DNA of 35,497 bases from Bacillota bacterium (GCA_036504675.1 DASXUT010000198.1:1-35497); one strand, 5' to 3'; shown: positions 1 through 7,000, counted from the stretch's first letter. A program made the numbers and translations. Notes: generated by a model not told the origin, from the letters alone.

Positions 1-330
1 GAGGTCCCAGCCGCCGCCGAGGGGACCGTCGCCCACGTCGGGTGGGACCCGGGCGGGTTCGGCCGGTACCTCCTCCTCGCCCACGGCCCCGACGTCTACA
101 CCATCTACGCCCACCTGTCGATGGTCCAGCCGGGGACCGCCTTCGCCCTGGGGGCCGTCGTCGGCCGGGTGGGGAAGACCGGCCACGTCACCGGGCCTCA
201 CCTGCACTTCGGGATCTACGTCACAGACCCCGCGACCCTGCTCCTCGTGGAGAAGGGCGGCGTCCGGAAGTTCAACAAGGATGCCGCCGTTGACCCGCTC
301 CAAATGCTCGGAAGGGAGACGAGAGCGTGA
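1..330 (+). CDS. M23-family metallopeptidase (LytM-like), 5' truncated by window edge
   Basis: Zinc peptidase domain that cleaves peptide cross-bridges of peptidoglycan. The frame is open from base 1, so the N-terminus is missing; 109 residues are visible. The conserved core is present: YAHLS (His38 of the visible part, catalytic position) and the HxH motif in GPHLHFG (His67, His69), with the usual GxTGxxTGPHLHF context. The first zinc ligands (HxxxD) would lie upstream of the window. Its stop overlaps the GTG start of the next gene by four bases, so the two are translationally coupled. Beside a small membrane protein, in a region bounded by an att-like tRNA fragment, it may be a phage endolysin. 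An ordinary host cell-wall hydrolase is the alternative. Confidence 0.85.
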   Translation, partial: EVPAAAEGTVAHVGWDPGGFGRYLLLAHGPDVYTIYAHLSMVQPGTAFALGAVVGRVGKTGHVTGPHLHFGIYVTDPATLLLVEKGGVRKFNKDAAVDPLQMLGRETRA

Positions 331-755
331 CCTTTGCCCTGTCGTCCGTGGTGTTCGTGATGCTCGGGCTCACCCTGCTCCTGATCCTGGTCAACCTCTT
401 CGTTCGGGTCCTGGTGATCCTGAAGGTGGCCGGGTTCGCGGGAATCGACCCGAAGAAGTTGCCCGACTGGATCAGGACGGACCTCGTGATGTTCTGCGGC
501 CTTGTCCTCGTCGGGCTGGTTTCCGGGGTTAAGGTGGATTGGGAGGCCCTCGGAGGCTTCCTCGCCGGCGTACCCCCGCAAACCTTGGAGACGATCCGGA
601 ACCTACTTACAGGTACCGCCTTTGGAGCCGCATGGGTGACAGTAACAGGGCCGCTGGCCGTACAGATCGGGTTGAAACTCGCGCAGTTGTTCACGACCCA
701 GCCTACGCCGACACCAGCGCAAGTTGTGCAGACCTCGCCGCCTCAGGGCCCGTAA
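327..755 (+). CDS. Small membrane protein, holin-like
   Basis: A protein of 142 residues starting at GTG, which overlaps the TGA of the peptidase gene. Residues about 5-30 form a strongly hydrophobic segment, a second covers about 50-70, and a weaker third covers about 93-115. The C-terminus is a Pro/Thr/Gln-rich tail. Size, two or three membrane segments and direct coupling to a peptidoglycan hydrolase fit a holin partnered with an endolysin, but I recognise no specific family. Function is inference from context. A hairpin terminator follows at 782-810. Confidence 0.55.
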   Translation: MTFALSSVVFVMLGLTLLLILVNLFVRVLVILKVAGFAGIDPKKLPDWIRTDLVMFCGLVLVGLVSGVKVDWEALGGFLAGVPPQTLETIRNLLTGTAFGAAWVTVTGPLAVQIGLKLAQLFTTQPTPTPAQVVQTSPPQGP

Positions 756-781
756 CCTCCCCGGGCCCTCTCACCTCCCGC

Positions 782-810
782 AAGGGGACCGGCCGATAGC
801 TGGTCCCCTT
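782..810 (+). terminator. Hairpin terminator after the peptidase/holin pair
   Basis: A perfect 9-bp stem pairs 782-790 (AAGGGGACC) with 802-810 (GGTCCCCTT) around an 11-nt loop. The downstream strand is only moderately T-rich. It lies 27 bases after the stop of the small membrane protein and before the next unit. Confidence 0.55.
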
Positions 811-923
811 CGCATCTTTCGCTGTCCCATCCGGAAGCCGAGGGCGACTAGGAGGAAATCTCGAATCGGGGAAGAATTTCCCAAGCCGGGGTCCCTGATG
901 CTTTTGGGGGGAGGGGTATCCAG

Positions 924-1598
924 GTGAGTGGCTCATCCGACATCACCAATTCCAAGCCCTGGCACGATCGGATGTACCTCCCGGTGTATTCGGTTGTTGA
1001 CGCGGCCCGTTATGCTCAGACCCACCGCTCTACCGTATGGCGCTGGTACCACTCAAGACGGGCCGAGAACGTTCTCAGAGGGAAGGCCGATGGTGAGCGG
1101 CTGTCCTATCTTCAACTCATCGAAGTGGCCTTGGTCTCCCAGTTCCGTAGGTGCGGCATATCCCTCAGACGAATTCGGGAAGCGCATGGGTATCTATCGG
1201 ACCTAATTGGGACGGAATACCCCTTCGCTCAGACGCGGCTAAAGACCGACCGTGTTCACCTGTTTCTCGAGCTGCCCGAAGAGCATCCCAGGGCCGATGT
1301 CGGCAAGTTCATTGTCACGGATGACCACGGTCAACTGGCGTGGGCTAACATGTACGATGCGCTTGACTATGAGGACTTCCTAGCTGTCAGATGGTTTGTG
1401 CGAGGCAGGGAAGTCCCCATCTCCATCGATCCGCGGGTGGCTTTCGGCAGTCCTACCGTTAACGGAGTACCGACCTGGGCCCTCAAGGAGAGCTTCAATG
1501 CAGGGGAGTCCTTGGAGGAAATCCAGGCGAACTATGAGATCCCGATGAAGGACCTTCGGTTCGCACTCCAGTTTGAGAAGGTCCCGGTCGCCGCTTAG
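924..1598 (+). CDS. HTH/DUF433 protein, putative antitoxin
   Basis: A protein of 224 residues. Residues about 20-90 look like a MerR-type helix-turn-helix (VYSVVDAARYAQTHRSTVWRW, then a leucine-rich helix), so it should bind DNA. Residues about 163-218 match the DUF433 pattern (ISIDPRVAFGSPTVNGVPTW, then a GESLEEI helix), a domain common in antitoxins paired with PIN-like toxins. GTG at 924 follows the purine run GGGGGGAGGGG at 906-916; ATG at 972 is an alternative start. Its stop abuts the start of the next gene with no gap, typical of a toxin-antitoxin operon. It probably represses its own operon. Base composition is less GC-rich than in the catabolic genes downstream, in keeping with transfer. 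Confidence 0.7.
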   Translation: MSGSSDITNSKPWHDRMYLPVYSVVDAARYAQTHRSTVWRWYHSRRAENVLRGKADGERLSYLQLIEVALVSQFRRCGISLRRIREAHGYLSDLIGTEYPFAQTRLKTDRVHLFLELPEEHPRADVGKFIVTDDHGQLAWANMYDALDYEDFLAVRWFVRGREVPISIDPRVAFGSPTVNGVPTWALKESFNAGESLEEIQANYEIPMKDLRFALQFEKVPVAA

Positions 1599-2024
1599 AT
1601 GACCTACCTCTTTGACTGCAGCTTGAGCCCGCGGGTCCCGCGGGAACTGCGGGCGGCAGGCATCGATGCTAAGATAAACAAGGATCTCTTCCTGGAGGGC
1701 TTGGCTGATGACCTCTGGCTTCCAGTAGCTGGCAAGGAGGGCTGGATCGTGGTCGGAAGAGACCGCTCCTACCACAGGAATCCGAGCGAACTCGCTGCCC
1801 TCAGGCAGTACAAGATCGGGTGCATTTACCTTGGAGGCGCGAGGGCTCGTCAGGACGTCTTGGCCGCCCTATTCATCGCTCATCAAGGGAGGATCGAGGA
1901 CCTAATCCAGACCACGGAGAAGCCGTTCATCTACAGGCTTCCGCTCAACGGCCGCATCACGAGGGTTCCGGTGGGCGAAGAAGAGAGAGCCCTTTTTGGG
2001 GCCAAGATCATAGCCATCCCTTGA
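1599..2024 (+). CDS. PIN-like domain protein, putative toxin (VapC45/DUF5615-like)
   Basis: A protein of 141 residues, probably an RNase-type toxin neutralised by the preceding DUF433 protein. The start YLFDCSLSPRVPREL with Asp6 resembles PIN-like proteins whose first acidic residue sits after strand 1. Further acidic candidates are Asp37/Asp38 and Asp55 (VVGRDRSYHRN, placed like the Asp in the middle strand of Mut7-C/DUF5615 proteins). The ATG immediately follows the antitoxin stop. The C-terminal third carries no recognised motif. Family assignment is from pattern only. A strong terminator follows at 2071-2096. Confidence 0.6.
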   Translation: MTYLFDCSLSPRVPRELRAAGIDAKINKDLFLEGLADDLWLPVAGKEGWIVVGRDRSYHRNPSELAALRQYKIGCIYLGGARARQDVLAALFIAHQGRIEDLIQTTEKPFIYRLPLNGRITRVPVGEEERALFGAKIIAIP

Positions 2025-2070
2025 GTGCGCCGGAGTCAGGTAGATCGAAGGGAAGCCGAGGATCATCACG

Positions 2071-2096
2071 GGGACCGGCTTCGGCCGGTCCCTTTT
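2071..2096 (+). terminator. Intrinsic terminator of the toxin-antitoxin operon
   Basis: GGGACCGGC (2071-2079) pairs perfectly with GCCGGTCCC (2084-2092) across a TTCG tetraloop, followed by TTTT (2093-2096). A textbook rho-independent terminator 46 bases after the toxin stop codon. Confidence 0.85.
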
Positions 2097-2307
2097 GCGT
2101 GGGCGGGGTAGGACAACTCGCCAGGACGCCCCGGCTCTCGGCGGAACTGGGGCGGTTTTGCGCCCTAGGGGCTCGAGGGTAGGTCTTTCCCCAAAACGGG
2201 GGTCCGCTCGTCCTGGGGCATCCTGGGGCCTCAGGATGGCATCGAGGGCGTCGGGTTCGGCGAAGGGTACCTCGCTAGCGCCCCGTGGCTCGGGTTAAGG
2301 CAAGCTG
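2097..2307. other. Gene-free stretch
   Basis: I see no supportable gene on either strand. Short GC-rich repeats such as TCCTGGGG appear twice near 2212-2227. It lies between the toxin-antitoxin terminator and the putative att region. Confidence 0.4.
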
Positions 2308-2331
2308 AGTTGCTAATCAAGTTGCTAATCA
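2308..2331 (+). repeat. 12-bp perfect tandem repeat near the att site
   Basis: AGTTGCTAATCA occurs twice head to tail (2308-2319 and 2320-2331). It is AT-rich against a GC-rich background and lies about 115 bp inside the putative element end. Short direct repeats in this position are typical arm-type binding sites of tyrosine integrases. The role is inference. Confidence 0.5.
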
Positions 2332-2442
2332 TTTACCCGATACAGGCCGTTACTGGGCGACATAAGCAGGTGAGCCAAAACCGAAAGGACCAGCGTAGCG
2401 CGACTAGTGGGGTCTGCCTTGTACCCTCGCAACCCCGCCTCC

Positions 2443-2489
2443 CGTGAATGGGGTTCAGGAGGCCGTGAGTTCGAATCTCACCACTCCGA
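2443..2489 (+). other. 3' fragment of tRNA-Pro(GGG), putative att site
   Basis: The fragment reads as the 3' half of a class I tRNA. The anticodon stem 2443-2447/2455-2459 has four of five pairs. The anticodon loop ATGGGGT (2448-2454) has U33, GGG at 2450-2452 and G37. The variable loop AGGCC is at 2460-2464. The T arm GTGAG-TTCGAAT-CTCAC spans 2465-2481, the acceptor 3' strand CACTCCG 2482-2488, and discriminator A is at 2489. A CxGxGTG/CACxCCG acceptor with A73 is characteristic of tRNA-Pro. The matching 5' strand CGGAGTG and D arm are absent upstream, so this is not a functional tRNA gene. No CCA is encoded. It looks like the target-site copy left by integration. Confidence 0.75.
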
Positions 2490-2493
2490 CGGG

Positions 2494-2537
2494 AAAAAGC
2501 CAGGTACGACGCGGGTTTGCGGCGGCCTGGCTTTTTT
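2494..2537 (+). terminator. Intrinsic terminator of the original tRNA-Pro gene
   Basis: AAAAAGCCAGG (2494-2504) pairs perfectly with CCTGGCTTTTT (2526-2536) around a 21-nt loop and ends in six T residues (2532-2537). It begins five bases after the tRNA discriminator base, as expected for the tRNA's own terminator, and could act in both directions. Confidence 0.8.
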
Positions 2538-2616
2538 GTTGTCTCTATGGACAAAATCGGTCCGGAAGTGGCAGCGAAAGTCGCGGCTCGACAGTCTAAT
2601 GGTCAGAGGTGCACCG

Positions 2617-3168
2617 ATGACTGGATCAGCAGCAAACGCCGAAGGATGGCCGATCGATCCTCGGGAAGCGGTGGAGCGGCTGATGGCCGAATATGGCTCG
2701 GTCGTCTTGAAGACGGCGGTTTTCGCGACCGGCGACCGCAAGTTGGCCGAGGACGTGAGCCAGGAGGTGTTCGTCCGGGCCTTCAAGTCATGGCCGAACT
2801 TCCGCCGTGAGAGCTCGGCCAAGACCTGGCTGACCAGGATCACCCTTAATGTCGGCCGAGATTTGTCCGCCTCCCGGGTCCGTGAGCGGCCGACCGACCC
2901 GGCGCTGTTGGCGACGGCCCAGGCGAGGGGCCCCGATCAAGTGGCTGGACGACTTGATCACATGGGCGTCTTGCCACACTTGATGGCCCTTCCGGCGGCC
3001 TATCGCCAGGCCCTTTTTCTTCACTACTATTTGGATCTGGACACCAAAGAGATCGCTCGGGCGACCCGGGTGGCCGAAGGAACGGCTCGGGCCCGGTTGC
3101 ACCGGGGCCGCCGGCGACTGAGGGAGTCCTTGCTCAAGGGAGGGTGGAACGGTGAGGCGACGCGGTGA
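2617..3168 (+). CDS. ECF-type RNA polymerase sigma factor
   Basis: A protein of 183 residues of the sigma-70 family, extracytoplasmic-function group. Region 2 (about residues 15-85) has the typical GDRKLAEDVSQEVFVRAFK and AKTWLTRITLNVGRDL segments that bind core polymerase and the -10 element. Region 4 (about 120-170) has LPAAYRQALFLHYY, the helix-turn-helix TKEIARATRVAEGTARARL, and a terminal RGRRRLR. ATG at 2617 is preferred because AGAGGTG lies seven bases upstream. Longer versions of this frame would translate through the tRNA fragment and its terminator. Its 3' end overlaps the next gene by 17 bases, the usual arrangement for a sigma factor and its regulator. The target regulon is unknown. 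Confidence 0.9.
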   Translation: MTGSAANAEGWPIDPREAVERLMAEYGSVVLKTAVFATGDRKLAEDVSQEVFVRAFKSWPNFRRESSAKTWLTRITLNVGRDLSASRVRERPTDPALLATAQARGPDQVAGRLDHMGVLPHLMALPAAYRQALFLHYYLDLDTKEIARATRVAEGTARARLHRGRRRLRESLLKGGWNGEATR

Positions 3169-4258
3169 TCGTGGCGAAGTCGCCCTCGAAGACTTCGACG
3201 CCGAAGTCCGGCGGCAATTGAAGGATGAAGCCGATGGTTCCCTATTTGACGATGTCTTGTTCAGTCAGGTGATGGCGGCGGCGGTCCGCAGCCGTCTGGT
3301 TGCCCCTGACCGCCATCTGGAGCGGCTGGGCCGCGGGCGGCCTCGGTCCCCGGCCGGGCCGTTGCGCCGGTGCCTGGTTGTCGCCGTCGTCGGCGCCATA
3401 CTGGCCACCGGCTCCGCGGTGGCCTGGCCGCGGGTGGCCGGCGAGGTGGGACTGGGCGACTACCCGCCCGGGGTGACCCTGGTCGCCGAGGGCAAGGAGC
3501 CGCAGCCCGGGGAGCCAAGGCCGGGAAGACCCGCGCCGATGCCGTTCCCGCACGACCTGCGGATCGCGGCGGACCCCTACCCGGTCGCCACCGGACAGGC
3601 GCTGACCATCGAGTCCGATGCCGGTTGGCCCGGCCAGCGGGTCTGGGTCTACGCCGCCCCGGGGCGGGACCAGGGTGTCCTGTTCTACCAGAAGCAGCTG
3701 CCGCGCGACGTGATCCTGCTCGGACGGGCGGGGATCGACGCCGACGGGCGCTGGTCGCTCGATTGGGTCGTCCCGGATAGACTGGAGCGCGGGGAAGAAA
3801 GTCTTCTCATCGGGGGCGCCGAGTCGCTGGTCTACGTGGTGGGGGTGACCGACTCGGGCTACCTGGCGGCCACCGGTCTACCGGTCGGGCCGGCCCGGAC
3901 CCTGAGCGTATCGCCGGACCCGGTCGCCGTCGGGCGGGAGATGGTCCTCGAGGGAGCGGGTTACCCAGCCGGCCTCAAGCTGCGAATCGACCTCCTCCAC
4001 GACCGGCCGGAGGGCGGGACCGACCTGCAGGTGATCATCGGCTGGGTGGTGACCGACCAGGACGGACGGTTCACCTTCCGGTACACCCTGCCCGACCGGT
4101 TGAACTGGCCGTATGCCGACAATAAGGGAACGATGGCCGATCACTGGCTGGACGTCGGCCAGGGCGGACGATACTACCTCCAGGTCCTCGAGAATCACCC
4201 CGGCCTCGGGCCGGGGCCGCACCTGTTCAAGCGGGTGAACGTGACCGTCGGGTCATAG
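3152..4258 (+). CDS. Single-pass membrane protein, putative anti-sigma partner
   Basis: A protein of 368 residues starting at GTG, preceded by AGGGAGGGTGG and overlapping the sigma gene by 17 bases. Residues 1-72 are charged and cytoplasmic, residues about 74-92 form one membrane helix, and the rest is probably outside the cell. The outer part begins with a Pro-rich linker and then has two related beta-rich segments. They start near residues 135 (AADPYPVATGQALTIES) and 250 (SPDPVAVGREMVLEG) and read like repeated immunoglobulin-type folds. The cytoplasmic part has no zinc-binding HxxxCxxC anti-sigma motif, so the anti-sigma role rests on gene overlap and topology only. A membrane stress or envelope sensor is the likely alternative. 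Confidence 0.6.
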   Translation: MRRRGDRGEVALEDFDAEVRRQLKDEADGSLFDDVLFSQVMAAAVRSRLVAPDRHLERLGRGRPRSPAGPLRRCLVVAVVGAILATGSAVAWPRVAGEVGLGDYPPGVTLVAEGKEPQPGEPRPGRPAPMPFPHDLRIAADPYPVATGQALTIESDAGWPGQRVWVYAAPGRDQGVLFYQKQLPRDVILLGRAGIDADGRWSLDWVVPDRLERGEESLLIGGAESLVYVVGVTDSGYLAATGLPVGPARTLSVSPDPVAVGREMVLEGAGYPAGLKLRIDLLHDRPEGGTDLQVIIGWVVTDQDGRFTFRYTLPDRLNWPYADNKGTMADHWLDVGQGGRYYLQVLENHPGLGPGPHLFKRVNVTVGS

Positions 4259-4548
4259 AGGGCCCTTTGGATTCGCCGAGCACCTCGGTGGACGACCTCT
4301 TGGAGCCCGGAAACGAGCCAGGGCGCGGCTTCTTGCGCGGCCTGGCTCGCCGCATTCATCCGGATCGCGGCTGGCTGCCGAGGCCCCTGTCGGACACTGG
4401 CAGGAGAGCCAAGATGATGCCGTCAGACGTCTGGCAGGTCATCATCACCGGCCGTCGAATCGTCTCATTCAGGCTTTATTCGGCACCTCGTCGACCCGTC
4501 GCCACGCAGCCACACCATCAGATCAGGCCGGAGAGGGAGCAATTGATT
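4259..4548. other. Gene-free stretch with a hairpin and a palindrome
   Basis: No supportable gene. GAGCCAGG (4315-4322) pairs with CCTGGCTC (4341-4348), with a further GCGCGG inner repeat; it lacks a T-tract, so it is only a possible terminator for the sigma unit. A 10-bp palindrome CAGACGTCTG lies at 4424-4433 and resembles the one at the start of the catabolic operon (6965-6974). Confidence 0.4.
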
Positions 4549-5184
4549 TTGGAACAGGTGGATCTTCTCATCGAGCACGGGTACGTGATCACCCTCGACG
4601 CCGAAGGTCGGCGGATCCCCGACGGGACCATCGCCATTCGGAATGGCCTCATCGATTCGCCCGGTGGCCCCGCGGCTCGACGAGGAAGCGGCCTACCTGG
4701 CCGCCCCCGTGGCCTGTGTCGAAAGCGTCCGGTCGGGGACGACGACCGTCCTCGATTACAACTATGCCCACCCGCGGCCCGGCCTGACCGACGTGATCAT
4801 CGAAGCCTTCTCCGACGTGGGCGTCCGGGGGGTCGTGGCCCGCAGTTTCTCGGACCGCGTCTTCGGCGAGGGCAGATGGCCACCAGGGGCGGGGCCCGGG
4901 CCCTGGGGGCGGAAGACCGGATCGGTTCTCTGGAGACCGGCCGGGCGGCCGATCTCTTCATCTTCGACCCTTGGCGGGCAAAGTCCAGCCCCGTCCACGA
5001 CCCGGTGGCCGCGCTGGTCTACGCATCGGGTGAAGACAACGTCGGCACGACCGTGGTCAATGGAAGGGTGGTCCTGGACCGCGGGGCGGTCGTCGGCGTG
5101 GATGAGGCCGACATCTTGAAGCGGGCCCAGCGGATGGCGGCCGATCTGGTTCGCCGCTCGCTGTCCGGCCCGGCGGTGGGGTGA
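4549..5184 (+). pseudogene. Decayed amidohydrolase (AtzA/SsnA-type)
   Basis: Three fragments of an amidohydrolase lie in two reading frames. The first (from TTG 4549, after GGAGAGGGAG) gives the N-terminal beta segment EHGYVITLDAEGRR. Near 4655 the frame changes to one encoding LDEEAAYLAAPVACVESVRS and GTTTVLDYNYAHPRPGL, which aligns with residues about 100-140 of the intact paralogue at 14753. Near 4880 the frame returns to the C-terminal part GSLETGRAADLFIFDP. Two deletions, together over half of the usual length of about 460 residues, remove the HxH motif, the later histidines and the aspartate, so no metal site remains. It is a relic of a duplicate of the downstream enzyme and suggests the catabolic region once extended further left. 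Confidence 0.8.
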
Positions 5185-5200
5185 CCAAGGAGCCATGACC

Positions 5201-6184
5201 ATGAACGGGAAAGCCGCGCGCTATTCGACCATCCGCCGCCCCGACGACCTGGCCGAGCTGTTCGCCGAAGGGAGGGTGGGCGGCGATCACTTCCTGATCA
5301 AACCGAACTGGTTCGATCCCCGGCCCGGGAGCTACACCGACGCCCGCGTCCTCGACCTCGTGCTGTCGATCCTGCCGGGTGAAAAGACGGTCATCGAAGG
5401 GCACTCCCACGCCAGGAATGACCGGTCGATGAAGATCACTCCCGAAAACGAAGTCCCCCAGCGGGACTGGATCCGCCTCCAGGATCGGCAGTACCTGGCC
5501 CGCCTGGGGCTGGACCAGGTGATGGCCAGACACGGGGTCGAGTACGTGAACATCAGCGAAGAGGTCTGGGCCGGTAGGACGGCGCCGGCCGACGCGGTCC
5601 GCGCTCTGGTAGAGGGACGATACGGGCCCGTGGCCCACCGCGAGTTCTATGGCTTCGTCCCGCAGCGGCTCTTCGACCTCCGCGGCCACACCCTGATCGA
5701 CCTGGCCAGAGTGAAGATGACCTCGCCGACGACCCGCGACTTCAGCCTGACGATGAAGAACCTCTTCGGGCTGGTCCCGCCGGCCTCACGGATGCCCTAC
5801 CATGACGACTTGCCGCGAAGCATCGTCGACATTGATATGGTCTACAGCGCCCTGTTTGACGTGGTCGGCCTATGCGAGGGGATCTACCGCAGCGTGGTCT
5901 TCTGGGCCGGGGGTCGCTTCGCCACGCCGTGGAGCCATTTCGACGTGATTAAGGACCTCGGCCCGGCCGTCCTGGGCCGGCACCTGCCGACGGTCGATGT
6001 CCTGGTCGGCCGGCTCTTCGGCCAGGACCTGACCCAACGGGCGGTGGTCAAGCTGGGCATGGACGTCTTCGGCCCGGTCCGGGAAGAAGACCTTGGCGGC
6101 CCGCCGCTCCTCGTCGACGTGTCGACGGACTGGGCGGCAGAGATGGCCGCCCGCGGCCGCCTTCTGCTGGACGATGACAAATGA
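5201..6184 (+). CDS. DUF362 domain protein
   Basis: A protein of 327 residues resembling the DUF362 family: an early LIKPNWFDP segment (about residues 32-40) and a later TMKNLFGLVPP segment (about 185-195) are characteristic. Biochemical function of the family is not settled; members often occur with iron-sulfur proteins in anaerobes, but this one has no ferredoxin domain. ATG at 5201 is preferred over ATG 5195, because AAGGAG (5187-5192) is eight bases from the former and two from the latter. It follows the decayed amidohydrolase by 16 bases and overlaps the next gene. Its role in the neighbouring pathway is unknown. Confidence 0.7.
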   Translation: MNGKAARYSTIRRPDDLAELFAEGRVGGDHFLIKPNWFDPRPGSYTDARVLDLVLSILPGEKTVIEGHSHARNDRSMKITPENEVPQRDWIRLQDRQYLARLGLDQVMARHGVEYVNISEEVWAGRTAPADAVRALVEGRYGPVAHREFYGFVPQRLFDLRGHTLIDLARVKMTSPTTRDFSLTMKNLFGLVPPASRMPYHDDLPRSIVDIDMVYSALFDVVGLCEGIYRSVVFWAGGRFATPWSHFDVIKDLGPAVLGRHLPTVDVLVGRLFGQDLTQRAVVKLGMDVFGPVREEDLGGPPLLVDVSTDWAAEMAARGRLLLDDDK

Positions 6185-6782
6185 GAAAGGCGTGGTCGAG
6201 ATAGCCGCCAAGCGGATCCTGATGGTTGTCGGTGATTTCGTCGAGGATTACGAGGCTTTCTTCTCCTTCCAGGCCCTGGAGATGGTCGGCCATACGGTTC
6301 ACGCGGCCAGCCCGGGCAAGCGGGCGGGGGAGAAGGTCAAGACGGCCGTCCATGACTCCGAGGGCGACCAGTCGTTCAGCGAGAAGCCGGGCCACAACTT
6401 CACCCTCAACGCCACCTTCGAGGGGTTGCGCCCGGAAGACTACGACGCCCTGGTCATCCCGGGCGGGCGGAGCCCGGAGTACCTCCGCCTCAACCCGGCC
6501 GTCCTGAAGGCCGTCAGGCACTTCGCCGAGGCCGGCAAGCCGATCGCCGCCATCTGCCACGCGGCCCAGATTTTGGCCACCGCCGGCGTCCTGGCCGGCC
6601 GGAGCTGCACCTGTTATCCATCCGTCGGACCAGACATCGAGCTGGTCGGGGCCAACTACGTCGAGATGCCCTGGGACCGGGCGATGGTCGACGGCAACCT
6701 TGTCACCGCCCCCGGTTGGGGCGCCCTTGGGGAGTGGATCAGCAAGTTCCTGGCCATCCTGGGGACCAGGATCTCGGCCTGA
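6174..6782 (+). CDS. DJ-1/PfpI family protein
   Basis: A protein of 202 residues of the class I glutamine amidotransferase-like fold. The nucleophile elbow is AAICHAAQ with Cys128, and YDALVIPGGRSPEYL precedes it, both standard for PfpI-type intracellular proteins. Relatives act as glyoxalases, deglycases, amidases or chaperones, and sequence alone does not separate these. The start is ambiguous: ATG 6174 overlaps the DUF362 gene by 11 bases but lacks a clear ribosome site, and GTG 6192 is an alternative. It is the last gene before the strong promoter at 6927. In an aldehyde-rich pathway a role in aldehyde damage repair is plausible, as inference. Confidence 0.8.
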   Translation: MTNEKGVVEIAAKRILMVVGDFVEDYEAFFSFQALEMVGHTVHAASPGKRAGEKVKTAVHDSEGDQSFSEKPGHNFTLNATFEGLRPEDYDALVIPGGRSPEYLRLNPAVLKAVRHFAEAGKPIAAICHAAQILATAGVLAGRSCTCYPSVGPDIELVGANYVEMPWDRAMVDGNLVTAPGWGALGEWISKFLAILGTRISA

Positions 6783-6926
6783 GCCGAGCGACGGCGGCAG
6801 TGGGCACAAGCCGGCCCGTGCCGGCCGTCCTGGAGAAGCTGCGACGCCGGACGCAAGCCAGCCAAGAGACAGTTCTTGGGCGGGTTGGCAACCGGGTCGG
6901 GCAGAAATTTTTTCGTCCTCAGGTAG
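6783..6926. other. Intergenic stretch upstream of the catabolic promoter
   Basis: No gene seen. A small hairpin GGCAC/GTGCC lies about 6801-6818, which may end the preceding unit, although no T-tract follows it directly. Confidence 0.3.
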
Positions 6927-6955
6927 TTGTCAACGGGGGGCTCATCCCATATAAT
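6927..6955 (+). promoter_or_regulatory. Sigma-A-type promoter of the catabolic operon
   Basis: A -35 element TTGTCA (6927-6932) and a perfect -10 element TATAAT (6950-6955) are separated by exactly 17 bases. Transcription should start near 6962. This is the clearest promoter in the window and stands upstream of about 12.8 kb of same-strand genes. Confidence 0.85.
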
Positions 6956-6961
6956 TGTACT

Positions 6962-6977
6962 CGTAAGACGTCTGACG
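6962..6977 (+). promoter_or_regulatory. Palindromic operator candidate at the transcription start
   Basis: AAGACGTCTGAC contains the perfect palindrome AGACGTCT (6966-6973), located at the predicted +1 of the promoter, where a repressor would block transcription. The reverse strand reads CCGTCAGACGTCT, a 13-base string also found on the plus strand at 4420-4432. The cognate regulator is not known; the GntR protein encoded at 20686 is a candidate by proximity only. Confidence 0.45.
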
Positions 6978-7000
6978 GGCCGGCGCGATTTCCAACCGCT

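Larger units (their letters stand above)
1..2489. mobile_element. Right end of an integrated element (prophage or island) in tRNA-Pro
   Basis: The right boundary is a tRNA-Pro 3' fragment (2443-2489) with no 5' half, the expected product of site-specific integration into a tRNA gene. Inside it lie a 12-bp tandem repeat near the end (possible integrase arm sites), a toxin-antitoxin-like pair, and an M23 peptidase/holin-like gene pair that resembles a lysis cassette. No integrase is visible; the left end lies outside the window. Element type (phage or island) is inference. Confidence 0.5.

Noticed and set aside
2333-2554. Minus-strand open frame of 73 codons
   Set aside because: It is the antisense of the tRNA-Pro fragment and terminator (SGEIRTHGL pattern), not a protein gene.
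2407-2616. N-terminal extension of the sigma factor reading frame through the tRNA fragment
   Set aside because: The extension translates the tRNA 3' half and its terminator (REFESHHSDG is a typical false peptide from tRNA genes). A good ribosome site stands before ATG 2617.
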